Made by a program: the position numbers and the translations under genes
Shown here: positions 20,669 through 30,708 of the stretch, in pieces
How positions within the stretch are numbered: position 1 is the first letter of the stretch
Layout of the letters: each line of letters opens with the position of its first letter
The notes under the pieces: generated by a model
Databases searched by the model: none
Told to the model about the DNA's origin: nothing
Seen by the model: the letters and a program-made list of their open reading frames with translations, nothing else
Source of the DNA: Kribbella solani
GTDB lineage: Bacteria; Actinomycetota; Actinomycetes; Propionibacteriales; Kribbellaceae
Direction of reading: 5' to 3'
DNA: 64,000 bases
NCBI RefSeq assembly: GCF_014205295.1
Contig: NZ_JACHNF010000001.1
Span: forward strand, 124,001 to 188,000

Positions 20669-21549
20669 GCACGATCGAAGAGGCTCCCGGAATGTCCTCC
20701 CGGGTACTGAAGGCTGTTGTGCTGATTGTTTGTTGCGCACTGGTGATCGTGCCGTTCCTCGGCGTCATTTCGACCAGTATCGCGAGCCAGAGCCATGTCA
20801 CGAACTCTGGTGGTTTCGTGCTCTGGCCGGACGGGCTCAACCTCGAGGCGTACAAATCGATCTTCAACGGCGGCGTGGTGCAGCGGGCGCTCGGCGTCAG
20901 CGTACTGATCGCCGTCGGCGGCACGTTGATCAGTCTGGCCGGGTCCACGATGCTGGCGTACGCGCTCAGCCGGCAAGGTTCTTTCGGGCAGAAGCCGATC
21001 CTGATGATCGTCCTGTTCAGCCTGCTCTTCAGCCCGGGCCTGATCCCGAACTACCTGGTGGTGAAGGAGTTCGGCCTGCTCGACTCGCTGCTGGCCCTGA
21101 TCCTGCCGACCGCGATCAGCGGCTTCAACGTGATCGTGCTGCGCTCGTTCTTCATGAGCATCCCGGACTCGGTGCTCGACTCGGCCCGCGTCGACGGCGC
21201 CGGCGACTTCCGGATCTTCTGGTCGATCGTTCTCCCGCTGTCCCGTGCGGTACTGGCGGTGGTCGGCCTGTTCTACGCGGTCGGGTACTGGAATGCGTTC
21301 TTCAACGCGATGCTCTACATCAACGACACCGCGAAATGGCCTTTGCAGCTCGTACTGCGGACTTATGTGGTGAACAACACCGAGTTGAGCAGCGGCGATC
21401 TCGGCGGCGCGGCGGCCGACCAGTTACCGCCGCAGGAATCGATTCAAATGGCGATCCTGGTGGTTTCGCTGGTACCGATCCTGATCGTGTACCCGTTCCT
21501 GCAGCGGCATTTCGCCAAGGGCATGATGACCGGCGCGGTGAAGGGGTGA
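20665..21549 (+). CDS. ABC sugar transporter permease (LplC/YtcP type)
   Basis: This 294-aa second permease has six helices and the EAA-like loop DSARVDGAGDFRIFWSIVLP near residue 175. The last residues HFAKGMMTGAVKG are typical of this subgroup. The ATGA overlap with the upstream permease indicates coupling. It forms the membrane channel with the partner permease for the lipoprotein encoded next. Confidence 0.9.
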   Translation: MSTIEEAPGMSSRVLKAVVLIVCCALVIVPFLGVISTSIASQSHVTNSGGFVLWPDGLNLEAYKSIFNGGVVQRALGVSVLIAVGGTLISLAGSTMLAYALSRQGSFGQKPILMIVLFSLLFSPGLIPNYLVVKEFGLLDSLLALILPTAISGFNVIVLRSFFMSIPDSVLDSARVDGAGDFRIFWSIVLPLSRAVLAVVGLFYAVGYWNAFFNAMLYINDTAKWPLQLVLRTYVVNNTELSSGDLGGAAADQLPPQESIQMAILVVSLVPILIVYPFLQRHFAKGMMTGAVKG

Positions 21550-21553
21550 CGAG

Positions 21554-23167
21554 ATGATCAGCAGAAGAACGCTCCTCGGCGGATCGCTGGCCGCGGCCGC
21601 TACCGCCGGCGGGTTGAGCGGTTGCTCGACGGTGACCAGATCGACCGATATTGCTGCCCTGAACAAGCCGGTCGCGTTGCCGACGTACAAACGATTCGCC
21701 GGGCCGAAGCCGGACCTGCCGCGGGTGCATCCGCTGATGCCGGACTGCTTCTACAAGTTCCCGGCGCACCCGGTGAAGGTGACCGACGGGATCCCCGGCG
21801 ACGGCACCACGGTGACCGGTTCGGCGCCGACGTCGAACCCGATCCCGCCCACCGCCGATCGGAACCCGTACTGGCAGGAACTCAACCGTCGCCTCGGTTC
21901 GCCGCTCGAACTGAACATCACCGCCGCGGGCGACTACACGAACAAGTTCGCCACCTCGGTCGCCGGTGACACACTGGGCGATCTGTTCAACGTGGACGGT
22001 GCGTTCGCGTATCTGCCACAGTTCCTCGAGGCGCGGGCGCAGGACCTGACCGAGTACCTGTCCGGGGATGCCATTCTCGACTACCCGTTCCTCGCCAACG
22101 CGCCGGCTGATTCATGGCGCGGTTGCGTGTTCTCCGGCGGCATCCGCGCGGTGCCGATCCAGCGCGGGGTGATGTCGTCGAACGCGTTGCTGGCCCGGCA
22201 GGACCTGCTCGACCAGTTGGGCGTCGAGCTCGGGTCGCCGACGCCGGACGACCTGATGAAGGTCGCGAAGGCGGTCACCGACGGTAAGAAGAACCGGTGG
22301 GGCTTCGCCGTCCCGCCGACCGCCGCGTTGAGCGCGATGCTCGGACTGCCGAACGGCTGGGAGGTGCGGGACGGGAAGCTTGTCCACAGCCGGGAACTCC
22401 CGGAGCACAAGCAACTGCTGTCGATCACCCGGCAGATGGTCCTGGCCGGCGTGATCCATCCGGACGGCGTCGCGAAGAACAACCAGAAGGTCTGGTTCAC
22501 CCAAGGCTCGGCGGTGATGACCCAGGACACGTACTCGTCGATCCAGAGCTTCTACCGGCGCGCGACCTCGCCGACGTTCAGCGTCTCGCTGCCGGTGCCG
22601 AGGAGCTCGGACGGCAAGGTCGGCCGGGTGCTGCTCGGCTCGCCGAACAACTCGATCGCGGCGATCCGGCCGAGTTCGCCGGAGCGGACCAAGCTGTTGC
22701 TCCGCGTCCTGAACTGGTTCGCCGCGCCGTTCGGGACCGAGGAATACCTGTTCCGCAAGTTCGGTCTGCCCGGTCGGCACTACACACTGAACGGGACTGA
22801 TCCACAGCTGACCAAGGACGGTGGAAGTGAGGTCTGTTTGGGTGAGTTCCCGATCCAGTACCTGGCCGACGGTCCATACCCGCTGTACTTCCCCGGTCAT
22901 CAAGACGCGGTCGAGATGGCCTACGACCATCTGAAGACCGTGCTACCGACAGCGATCCTGCCACCGGCGTACGGACTGTACTCGCCGACGCAATCCACCA
23001 AGGGCAAGATCCTCGACACCCGGATGGACTCCCTGACCAAGGACATCCAACTCGGCCGCGCTCCACTCAGCGACTGGGACGACGCCGTCGCCGACTACCG
23101 CAAGTCCGGCGCCGACGCCATCCGCCACGAACTGGAACAAGCAATGGCGGTCCAGGGCCGCAAGTAA
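21554..23167 (+). CDS. ABC sugar-binding lipoprotein (LplA type)
   Basis: The 537-aa protein starts MISRRTLLGGSLAAAATAGG and has a lipobox LSGC with the lipidated Cys near residue 24; the twin Arg suggests Tat export. The length of about 500 aa or more and the ending (DAVADYRKSGADAIRHELEQA) fit the LplA/YtcQ solute-binding group rather than the shorter maltose type. It lies four bases after the permease stop and closes the transporter operon. Confidence 0.88.
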   Translation: MISRRTLLGGSLAAAATAGGLSGCSTVTRSTDIAALNKPVALPTYKRFAGPKPDLPRVHPLMPDCFYKFPAHPVKVTDGIPGDGTTVTGSAPTSNPIPPTADRNPYWQELNRRLGSPLELNITAAGDYTNKFATSVAGDTLGDLFNVDGAFAYLPQFLEARAQDLTEYLSGDAILDYPFLANAPADSWRGCVFSGGIRAVPIQRGVMSSNALLARQDLLDQLGVELGSPTPDDLMKVAKAVTDGKKNRWGFAVPPTAALSAMLGLPNGWEVRDGKLVHSRELPEHKQLLSITRQMVLAGVIHPDGVAKNNQKVWFTQGSAVMTQDTYSSIQSFYRRATSPTFSVSLPVPRSSDGKVGRVLLGSPNNSIAAIRPSSPERTKLLLRVLNWFAAPFGTEEYLFRKFGLPGRHYTLNGTDPQLTKDGGSEVCLGEFPIQYLADGPYPLYFPGHQDAVEMAYDHLKTVLPTAILPPAYGLYSPTQSTKGKILDTRMDSLTKDIQLGRAPLSDWDDAVADYRKSGADAIRHELEQAMAVQGRK

Positions 23168-23172
23168 CCTGC

Positions 23173-23210
23173 CCCGAGTGCACCGCCCTCCCCACGGCGG
23201 TGTACTCGGG
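23173..23210 (+). terminator. Strong stem-loop terminator of the ABC importer operon
   Basis: A 15-base arm at 23173-23187 pairs with 23196-23210 (one G-U pair) around an 8-base loop, six bases after the lipoprotein stop. There is no clear T-run, as is common in GC-rich actinobacteria. Confidence 0.75.
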
Positions 23211-23252
23211 CGGGCGGCGGGTGGGATTGGGCGTCAGGGACAATGGGTTGCG

Positions 23253-25754
23253 ATGACGCTTACTGAGCTGGTGCCGGAGACGACCGAGCCTGACGACCTG
23301 TACGACGCCTTCGCGCGCTGGGTGGGTGAGCAGGGCATCTCGTTGTACCCGGCGCAGGAAGAAGCGTTGATCGAGGTGATGACCGGGTCGAACGTGATCC
23401 TGTCCACGCCGACCGGGTCCGGCAAGAGCCTGGTGGCGACCGGCGCGCACTTCGCCGCGCTCGCGCACGGCCGGCGCACCTTCTACACCGCGCCGATCAA
23501 GGCGCTGGTGTCGGAGAAGTTCTTCACCCTGTGCGACGTGTTCGGCGCGGACAAGGTCGGCATGCTGACCGGTGATGCCGCGGTGAACGCGGGCGCGCCG
23601 ATCATCTGCTGCACGGCCGAGGTACTCGCCAACATCGCGCTCCGGGAAGGTTCGGCCGCCGACGTCGGTCAGGTCGTGATGGACGAGTTCCACTTCTACT
23701 CCGAACCGGACCGCGGCTGGGCGTGGCAGGTGCCGCTGCTCGAGCTGCCGGACGCGCAGTTCGTACTGATGTCCGCGACCCTCGGCGACGTCGAACGGTT
23801 CAAGATCGACCTGTCCCGCCGTACCGGCCGGCCGACCGCGATCGTCGCGTCCGGCGAGCGCCCGGTCCCGCTGGTCTACAAGTACGTCACCACGGCTCTG
23901 CACGAGACGCTCGAAGAGTTGCTCACCACCCACCAGGCGCCGGTGTACGTCGTGCACTTCACCCAGGCCGCCGCGCTGGAACGCGCGCAGGCACTGATGA
24001 GCATCAACGTCTCCTCGAAGGAGGAGAAGGAGAAGCTGAACGAGCTGATCGGAAACTTCCGCTTCAGCAAGGGTTTCGGGCGGACCCTGCAGCGGCTGGT
24101 GAAGCACGGTATCGGTGTTCACCACGCCGGCATGCTGCCCAAGTACCGGCGCCTGGTCGAGCAGCTCGCGCAGGCCGGCCTGCTCAAGGTCATCTGTGGC
24201 ACCGACACGCTCGGCGTCGGCATCAACGTTCCGATTCGTACGGTCGTACTGACCGCGCTGAGCAAGTACGACGGCCGCCGCCAGCGGATCCTGAAGGCGC
24301 GCGAGTTCCACCAGATCGCGGGCCGGGCCGGCCGCGCCGGGTACGACACGTCCGGCACCGTCGTCGTCCAGGCGCCGGATCATGTGGTCGAGAACGTGAA
24401 GGCGCTCGCGAAGGCCGGTGACGATCCGAAGAAGCAGCGCAAGGTCCAGCGGAAGAAGCCGCCGGAAGGTTTCGTCACCTGGGGCGAGGAGACGTTCGAC
24501 CGGTTGGTCGCGGCCGAGCCGGAGGCGCTGCAGTCCCGGATGCGGGTCAGCCACGCGATGCTGCTGAACGTCATCGCCCGCGACGGCAACGCGTTCGCCA
24601 GCATGCGGCACCTGCTCCGCGACAACCACGAGGACGCCCGCGCCCAGGTCCGGCTGATCCGGCGCGCGATCCAGATCTACCGCACCCTGGTCACCGCCGG
24701 CGTGGTCGAACGTCTCGACGAACCTGACGAGAACGGCCGGTTCCTGCGGCTCACGGTCGATCTGCAGAAGGACTTCAGCCTGAACCAGCCGTTGTCCACC
24801 TTCGCGCTGGCGGCGCTCGACCTGCTCGACCCGGCCGACCCGGCGTACGCGCTGGACGTGGTGTCGATCATCGAGGCGACGCTGGAGGACCCGCGCGCCG
24901 TGCTCTGGGCGCAGGAGCATCACGCCAAGGGCGAGGCGGTGAACGCGATGAAGGCCCAGGGCATCGAGTACGACGAGCGGATGGAGTTGCTGGAGGACGT
25001 CAGCTGGCCGAAACCGCTCGCGGAGTTGCTTGAGGCAACGTTCGAGATGTACCGGCAGACGCATCCGTGGATCGCGGACACCGGGCTGTCGCCGAAGGCG
25101 GTGGTCCGGGACATGTTCGAGCGGGCGATGACGTTCGGCGAGTTCATCGGGTACTACGGGCTGGCGCGCTCGGAGGGCATCGTGCTCCGCTACCTGAGCG
25201 ACGCGTACAAGGCGCTCCGGCAGACCGTACCGCCGGACAAGGTGGACGAGGACCTGGCCGACCTGATCGAGTGGCTCGGCGAGGTCGTACGGCAGACCGA
25301 CTCCAGCCTGCTCGACGAGTGGGAGGAGCTCACCAACCCGGCCACCGAGGAGGTCGTCGCCGCGGTACCGGTCGGCCCGCGCCGGATCACCCTGAACACC
25401 AGGGCCTTCCGCGTACTGGTCCGGAACGCGATGTTCCGCCGGGTCGAGCTGCTCGCGCTGCACCGCTGGGCCGAGCTCGGCCAACTCGACACCGATGCCG
25501 GCTGGGACGCCGCCCGCTGGGCCGAGGCCGGCACCACGTACTACGCCGAGCACGAATCCCTTAACACCGGCCCGGCCGCCCGCGGCCCGGCGCTCTTCCT
25601 GGTCGAGGAGCACCCGGGCTACTGGGAGGTCCAGCAGATCATCGACGACCCCGAGGGCAACCACGACTGGCGCATCACCGCGACCGTCGACCTCGACGCA
25701 TCTGACGACGCCGCCGAGCTGGTACTCGAAATGGTCTCCTTCAAGCCACTCTGA
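23253..25754 (+). CDS. Ski2-like DEAD/DEAH-box RNA helicase with DUF3516-type C-terminus
   Basis: The 833-aa protein has helicase motifs in order: TPTGSGKS (motif I, near residue 57), TAPIKAL (Ia), DEFHFY (motif II, near 148), LMSATLG (III), and HHAGMLPKYRRLVEQ with GTDTLGVGINVP and AGRAGRAGYD (motifs IV-VI). The 400-residue C-terminal half has no further catalytic motifs and matches the DUF3516 extension. The family is related to eukaryotic exosome helicases and probably unwinds RNA, but its role in actinobacteria is not settled. ATG 23253 begins the family homology. Confidence 0.85.
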   Translation: MTLTELVPETTEPDDLYDAFARWVGEQGISLYPAQEEALIEVMTGSNVILSTPTGSGKSLVATGAHFAALAHGRRTFYTAPIKALVSEKFFTLCDVFGADKVGMLTGDAAVNAGAPIICCTAEVLANIALREGSAADVGQVVMDEFHFYSEPDRGWAWQVPLLELPDAQFVLMSATLGDVERFKIDLSRRTGRPTAIVASGERPVPLVYKYVTTALHETLEELLTTHQAPVYVVHFTQAAALERAQALMSINVSSKEEKEKLNELIGNFRFSKGFGRTLQRLVKHGIGVHHAGMLPKYRRLVEQLAQAGLLKVICGTDTLGVGINVPIRTVVLTALSKYDGRRQRILKAREFHQIAGRAGRAGYDTSGTVVVQAPDHVVENVKALAKAGDDPKKQRKVQRKKPPEGFVTWGEETFDRLVAAEPEALQSRMRVSHAMLLNVIARDGNAFASMRHLLRDNHEDARAQVRLIRRAIQIYRTLVTAGVVERLDEPDENGRFLRLTVDLQKDFSLNQPLSTFALAALDLLDPADPAYALDVVSIIEATLEDPRAVLWAQEHHAKGEAVNAMKAQGIEYDERMELLEDVSWPKPLAELLEATFEMYRQTHPWIADTGLSPKAVVRDMFERAMTFGEFIGYYGLARSEGIVLRYLSDAYKALRQTVPPDKVDEDLADLIEWLGEVVRQTDSSLLDEWEELTNPATEEVVAAVPVGPRRITLNTRAFRVLVRNAMFRRVELLALHRWAELGQLDTDAGWDAARWAEAGTTYYAEHESLNTGPAARGPALFLVEEHPGYWEVQQIIDDPEGNHDWRITATVDLDASDDAAELVLEMVSFKPL

Positions 25755-25770
25755 CCCGCGCTTCGGTCAG
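25751..25770. terminator. Short bidirectional stem between convergent genes
   Basis: CTGACC (25751-25756) pairs with GGTCAG (25765-25770). It overlaps the stop codons of the helicase and of fabV, which are 12 bases apart and convergent. The stem is short, so its strength is uncertain. Confidence 0.35.
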
Positions 25771-26933
25771 GCCGGCCATTCCACATCGACCTCGGTTTCG
25801 GCCGCGTAGTCCACACCGGGTACGTCGAAGCCGTACAACCGGCGTACCTCGGCGAGGAACCACTCCGCGTCCGTGACGTCCGCGATGTTGTCCTTGGTTG
25901 CCGATTCCCACACCGCGCGGACATCGGCCTGCACCTCATCGGTCAGCTCCCAGCGATCGAGCCGGATGCGGCCTTCGTCGTCCAGATCGAGCGGTGCCGT
26001 ACCGGTCAGCTGATCCCACAGCGCGATCGACTGTTCGACCGGCGTCTGCAGACCGATCACCTTGTGCAGGATGCTGACATACAGCCCGATCCCGGGAATC
26101 GCCGACGACGCCTGCGTGACGGCAGCGCCGTTCACGGACGTCAGCGCGGTAACCCCGTCCGCGGCCAGCTTCAGCGCGGTCTGCTCGAGGTCCGCCTTCG
26201 CCGCACCGATGGAACCCTGCCGGTACAGCGGTCCGGTCAACTCGGACCCGATGTACGTCAGCGCGACCGTGTTGAACCCGGGCTTGAGCAGCTCCCGCTC
26301 CTGCAGCGCGCTGACCCAGCGGGCCCAGTCCTCGCCGCCCATCACCTTCACCGTCTGCGCGATCTCGTCATCGGTCGCGACCTCGATCCCGACCTCCTGC
26401 AGCACCGGCGCGCCGTCCTCGAACGCGAGGCTCTTCGTGGTGTGCTCCGCGCCGATCGCCTTCAGCACCGACTGGTACGTCTCGCCGCTCCGCGGGTCCA
26501 CCCGCCGCGGCGCGGCCACGCTGTAGATCAGGTGGTCGATCCCGCCGAGCCGCTCGGCGATCAGGTCCAGCACCTCGTCCTTGGTGGTGTCCGCGAACGC
26601 GTCCGCGTTCACGAAACTCCACGACCGGCCAAGCTCAGCGGCCAGCGCAGCCGTCTCCGCGGTCCGGTACCAGCCGGCGGTCGCGGTCCGCCGAGCCGTC
26701 GGCGCCTTCTCGAAGCAGACCCCGATCCCGTCCACGCCGTACCGCGCGAGTCCCGCGATCGTCGCCGCCAGTCCGTACCCGGAGCTCGATCCGACCACCA
26801 GCGCGGTCCGTCGTTCCGCCGTACGCGCCTCAACCTGCCCGGCCAGGTCTCGCACAACCTGTGCACACCCCGCCGGATGCGAGTCGAGGAACAGAAAACC
26901 ACGCCCGAGGGGCTTGATCACGCGCTCAGTCAT
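25767..26933 (-). CDS. fabV: Enoyl-ACP / trans-2-enoyl-CoA reductase, FabV type
   Basis: The 388-aa enzyme reduces the enoyl double bond with NADH in fatty acid synthesis or short-chain CoA metabolism. The Rossmann motif VVGSSSGYGLA is at residues 47-57. The catalytic pair is Tyr237 and Lys246 (YRQGSIGAAK, Tyr-x8-Lys), the FabV spacing that differs from FabI. Length is typical. FabV proteins are known to be naturally tolerant of triclosan. The gene stands alone, convergent with the helicase. Confidence 0.93.
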   Translation of the reverse strand: MTERVIKPLGRGFLFLDSHPAGCAQVVRDLAGQVEARTAERRTALVVGSSSGYGLAATIAGLARYGVDGIGVCFEKAPTARRTATAGWYRTAETAALAAELGRSWSFVNADAFADTTKDEVLDLIAERLGGIDHLIYSVAAPRRVDPRSGETYQSVLKAIGAEHTTKSLAFEDGAPVLQEVGIEVATDDEIAQTVKVMGGEDWARWVSALQERELLKPGFNTVALTYIGSELTGPLYRQGSIGAAKADLEQTALKLAADGVTALTSVNGAAVTQASSAIPGIGLYVSILHKVIGLQTPVEQSIALWDQLTGTAPLDLDDEGRIRLDRWELTDEVQADVRAVWESATKDNIADVTDAEWFLAEVRRLYGFDVPGVDYAAETEVDVEWPA

Positions 26934-27042
26934 GCCGAGACCCTAACCCGACCGCCTGCAAGCCATAACCCGCCCGCTGGCGGCTTTTGTGATCGCTGGC
27001 GTGTTACAGCAGGTCAGCGGTGAAACAACCGGCCAGCGGCGC

Positions 27043-28329
27043 TCAGTTCCAGTACATCTCCGCGTCGTCCGGCTCGACCACGACGTCGGCGCCGAGGCGG
27101 CGGAGGTTGCCGGCGAAGTCGGTGTACCCACGGTGTACGTGGTGCGCCGCCGACACCAAGGTCTCGCCTTCGGCCGCGAGACCGGCCAGTACGAGCGCGG
27201 CGCCGGCGCGGATGTCCGAGGCGACCACCGGTGCGCCGGACAACCGTGGCACGCCGCGTACGACCGCGTGGTGCCCGTCGGTCTGGATCTGCGCGCCGAG
27301 CCGGGTCAGCTCCTGCGCGAACGTGAACCGGCCCTCGAACAGGTTCTCGGTGACCATCGCCGCGCCGTCACTGAGCGCGTTCATCGCGATCACGAACGCC
27401 TGCAGATCGGTCGCGAAACCGGGGTAGGGGAGCGTGACCACGTCCACCGGCTTCGGCCGGTCGTGCATCCGGACCCGGAAACCGGGGTTCAGTACGGTGA
27501 TCTCCGCGCCGGCCTTGTGCAGCTTGTCGAGCGGCAGTTCCAGGTGCTCCGCGTGCCCGTTCGACACCGTCACGTCACCCTTGGTGATGGCCGCCGCGAA
27601 CGCCCAGCTGCCGGACACGATCCGGTCCGCGACCACGGTGTGGTCGACCGGGTGCAGCAGCCCGTCCACGCCGGTGATCTCGATCCGCGACGACCCGGCG
27701 CCGTCGATCTGCGCGCCCATCTCGACCAGCATCGCCGCGATGTCCTGGATCTCCGGCTCGCGGGCGGCGTTCTCGATGATCGTCGTACCCTTCGCGAGCA
27801 CCGACGCCATCATGATCGTCTCGGTCGCGCCGACACTCGGGAAGTCCAGCCAGACCTCCGCGCCGTGCAGCCCCTGCGGCGCCTCGGCGATCACGAAGCC
27901 GTGCTCGATGTGCACCTTCGCGCCCATCGCCTCCAGCCCCGCGACGTGCATGTTCAGCCCGCGGGAGCCGATGTTGTCGCCGCCCGGCAGCGCCACCTCC
28001 GCCTGACCACAGCGGGCCAGCAGCGGCCCGAGCACCGAAATCGACGCCCGCAGCTTGCGTACCAGGTCGTAGTCGCACTGGTGTTTGACGTCGGCCGGCA
28101 CCGAGATCGTCGCCAACTGCCCGTCCGGGTCCACCTTCACCGAGCAGCCGAGCGTGTCCAGCAGTTGTGCCATGAACGTGACGTCGAGAATGCCCGGCAC
28201 CTGCCGCAGCGTCGTCGTACCTTCCGCCAGCAGTGCCGCCGCCATCAACTTGAGCACGCTGTTCTTCGCCCCGGCCACCTCGACAGCGCCGTCCAGCCGT
28301 GCCTCACCCGCGATCCGAAACCGTTCCAC
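27043..28329 (-). CDS. murA: UDP-N-acetylglucosamine 1-carboxyvinyltransferase
   Basis: The 428-aa cytosolic enzyme adds enolpyruvate from PEP to UDP-GlcNAc, the first committed step of peptidoglycan synthesis. Motifs include [16 protein letters not shown] near residue 19 and the catalytic loop [12 protein letters not shown]. At the position of E. coli Cys115 there is Asp118. The same Cys-to-Asp change is known in M. tuberculosis MurA and makes the enzyme insensitive to fosfomycin. GTG 28329 is the start, giving the standard VERFRI N-terminus. It is divergent from the pduO gene, as in other actinobacteria (Rv1314c-Rv1315). Confidence 0.95.
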   Translation of the reverse strand: MERFRIAGEARLDGAVEVAGAKNSVLKLMAAALLAEGTTTLRQVPGILDVTFMAQLLDTLGCSVKVDPDGQLATISVPADVKHQCDYDLVRKLRASISVLGPLLARCGQAEVALPGGDNIGSRGLNMHVAGLEAMGAKVHIEHGFVIAEAPQGLHGAEVWLDFPSVGATETIMMASVLAKGTTIIENAAREPEIQDIAAMLVEMGAQIDGAGSSRIEITGVDGLLHPVDHTVVADRIVSGSWAFAAAITKGDVTVSNGHAEHLELPLDKLHKAGAEITVLNPGFRVRMHDRPKPVDVVTLPYPGFATDLQAFVIAMNALSDGAAMVTENLFEGRFTFAQELTRLGAQIQTDGHHAVVRGVPRLSGAPVVASDIRAGAALVLAGLAAEGETLVSAAHHVHRGYTDFAGNLRRLGADVVVEPDDAEMYWN

Positions 28330-28378
28330 TGGTCGACTGTAGCGTTTGTGGGACCGGGGGTTTGCGTAGAGTCCTGGC

Positions 28379-28957
28379 ATGGCTGTGAACTTGACGCGGA
28401 TCTACACCCGCACCGGAGACGCCGGCGAGACCCGCTTGGGCGACAACTCGACCACCTCGAAGACCGATCCGCGGCTGGCCGCGTACGGCGAGGTGGACGA
28501 AGCGAACTCCGCGATCGGCGTCGCGATCGCGGCCGGGCACCTGAACACCTCGATCGTGGTGCTGCTGACCCGGATCCAGAACGACCTGTTCGACGTCGGC
28601 GCCGACCTGTGCAACCCGATCACGCCCGACCCGGAGTACCCGCCGCTGCGGATCACCCAGGAGTACGTCGACCGGCTCGAGGCGTGGTGCGACGAGTACA
28701 ACAGTCGTTTGACCAAGCTGCGCTCGTTCATCCTGCCCGGCGGTACCGAGGGCGCCGCGTACCTGAACGTGGCGCGCGCGGTCGTCCGGCGTTCCGAGCG
28801 GGCCGGCTGGGCCGCCGTCGAGGCGCACGGCCCGTCCGTCAACCTGCTCGCGATCACGTACCTGAACCGCCTGTCCGACCTGCTGTTCATCCTCGGCCGG
28901 GTGGCGAACCTGTCCTCCGGCGGCGACGTCCTCTGGGTACCAGGCGGCGAGCGCTAG
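28379..28957 (+). CDS. pduO: Corrinoid adenosyltransferase, PduO type
   Basis: The 192-aa enzyme attaches the adenosyl group of ATP to cob(I)alamin to make coenzyme B12. The ATP-binding N-terminus [16 protein letters not shown] and the Arg-rich helix [15 protein letters not shown] near residue 122 are diagnostic. It supplies cofactor to B12 mutases; a MeaA-type mutase is encoded 2.8 kb downstream. It is divergent from murA across a 49-base gap and convergent with sppA. Confidence 0.92.
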   Translation: MAVNLTRIYTRTGDAGETRLGDNSTTSKTDPRLAAYGEVDEANSAIGVAIAAGHLNTSIVVLLTRIQNDLFDVGADLCNPITPDPEYPPLRITQEYVDRLEAWCDEYNSRLTKLRSFILPGGTEGAAYLNVARAVVRRSERAGWAAVEAHGPSVNLLAITYLNRLSDLLFILGRVANLSSGGDVLWVPGGER

Positions 28958-28972
28958 CCAGTCTCCCAGCTG

Positions 28973-30625
28973 CTAGCCGATCTCCCAGCTGAGGGGCATC
29001 CGTAGTACGCCCGCGGGTGGCAGGCCCAGTGCGCTGTAGAGACCGGTGGTCAGGCCGTCCAGCGTCAACGGCGCCGCGGTGACGGCCAGATCGTCGGTCG
29101 TCACCGGCGCCCGAAGCTGACTGAGCAGATTGCGGTGCGGTACGGACGTCACGCCGATCTCGTCGCGGTCCAGACCAGCCCGGTTGCAGGCGAGCGTCAG
29201 CGCATGCTGGAACCCACCAAGCTCGTCGACAAGCTTGTGCATGTGCGCATCGGCACCCGTCCACACCCGGCCGCGAGCAAGCGCCTCCAGCTGCTCCTCG
29301 GGCAGCCCGCGGTCCTGCGCGGCCTTGGCGACGAAGTCCTTGTAGATGCGGTCCAGCGTCTCCTCCAGCCGCGCCCACTGCTCGTCGGTGAACTCCTCCT
29401 GCGCGGAGAACATCCGCGCGTTCGCACCCTCCGACACCGCCTCGCGGGAGATCCCGATCCGGCCCAGCGCGTCCCGTACGACGCCCTTGCCGGTCAGTAC
29501 GCCGATGGACCCGGTGATGGTGCCTGGCTGGGCGACGATCACATCGGCCGGCATCGCCACGAAGTACCCGCCCGATGCGGCCACTCCGCCCATCGACGCG
29601 ATCACAGGTCGTCCGGTCGACCGCAAGCGCAGTACCTCGTTCCGGATGGCATCCGACGCGACGTACGAGCCACCGGGACTGTCCACGCGCAGCACCACTG
29701 CCTTGACGTGCTCGTTGTCCGTCACGGCGCGCAGTGCTGCGCCGATGGTGTCGGAGCCGGCACCCGGTCCGCCCATCGGGCTGTTGGAGTTGCGGCCGAC
29801 CGAGATGCCGCCGGCTACACGGACCACTGCCACAAGTGGCTTCTGCGGCCAGGGGAGGGTCTTGCGTAGCTCATCGACAGTGCGCGGCCCGCGCCGGATG
29901 TAGCGCTCAGCCAGCAGGCGGTCCTCGTACTGAAGCTGCTTCTTCAGCTCGTCGTACACGTCTGACCGGTAGCCGAGTCGATCGACCAGTCCGGCATCCA
30001 GACCGTCCTGCGCGGGCAGGGGCGCGCTGTCGACGAGCTCCCGCACCCGTGCGGTGTCCAGACGTCGGCGTACCGCGATGCCTTCGACAATCTGCTCGTA
30101 CGCCGACTCGGCCAGCCGGGACGCCATCTCCCGCGCCGGCGCGGTCATCTCCTTCTCGGTGAACGTGTCAGCTGCTGTCTTGTACTCATGCCGTTTGCCG
30201 AACTGGGGGACCACCCCGGCCTTGTCGAGCGCACCGCGTACGAAAACGGCCTGCACGGTCACACCGGTGATGGCCAGATCACCGGAGGGCTGCAGCCAGA
30301 TCTCGTCGAACGCCGTGGAGAGGTAGTAGGGGACGGTGCCCTGACCGGCCTCACCGAACGACTCGGTCCAGGCCACTGCCGGCTTCCCTGACGTCCGGAA
30401 GTCGGCCACCGCCTCACGCAGCTCCTGCACCTGCGCCAGCGACAGGCGGTGCGCACCGAGGTGCGCGACGACACCGACTACCGAGTCGTCCCGCGAACCC
30501 TTCCGCAGCGCTCCCACCAGCTCGCGCAGCGTCGGCAGATGACGAGCGCGGAAGGCCGCCACCGGTGAGGCAGGCGGCGTCTCGAGTACGCCACGGGTCA
30601 GATCCAGCTCAAGCAGAGTCCCCAT
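28973..30625 (-). CDS. sppA: Signal peptide peptidase SppA, 67K type
   Basis: The 550-aa serine protease has two tandem S49 domains, the long form. The general base Lys is in the N-terminal domain (KRHEYKTAAD, near residue 147). The nucleophile Ser is in the C-terminal domain (MGGVAASGGYF, near residue 349). It degrades cleaved signal peptides in the membrane. No clear N-terminal membrane helix is visible, unlike E. coli SppA, so membrane attachment may differ. The C-terminal 90 residues after the second domain are an unusual extension. Confidence 0.88.
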   Translation of the reverse strand: MGTLLELDLTRGVLETPPASPVAAFRARHLPTLRELVGALRKGSRDDSVVGVVAHLGAHRLSLAQVQELREAVADFRTSGKPAVAWTESFGEAGQGTVPYYLSTAFDEIWLQPSGDLAITGVTVQAVFVRGALDKAGVVPQFGKRHEYKTAADTFTEKEMTAPAREMASRLAESAYEQIVEGIAVRRRLDTARVRELVDSAPLPAQDGLDAGLVDRLGYRSDVYDELKKQLQYEDRLLAERYIRRGPRTVDELRKTLPWPQKPLVAVVRVAGGISVGRNSNSPMGGPGAGSDTIGAALRAVTDNEHVKAVVLRVDSPGGSYVASDAIRNEVLRLRSTGRPVIASMGGVAASGGYFVAMPADVIVAQPGTITGSIGVLTGKGVVRDALGRIGISREAVSEGANARMFSAQEEFTDEQWARLEETLDRIYKDFVAKAAQDRGLPEEQLEALARGRVWTGADAHMHKLVDELGGFQHALTLACNRAGLDRDEIGVTSVPHRNLLSQLRAPVTTDDLAVTAAPLTLDGLTTGLYSALGLPPAGVLRMPLSWEIG

Positions 30626-30708
30626 ACTCAGACCCTAGACGCTGGCTAAAACACCTGTCCCGCGCGACTCCCGGCAGTTGCCGTGTCAGGTTGCGGTGTC
30701 AGGGGGCG

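Noticed and set aside
23067..25664. Minus-strand open frame of 865 codons opposite the helicase gene
   Set aside because: It runs antisense to an intact helicase with all motifs; composition is typical of antisense frames in this base composition.
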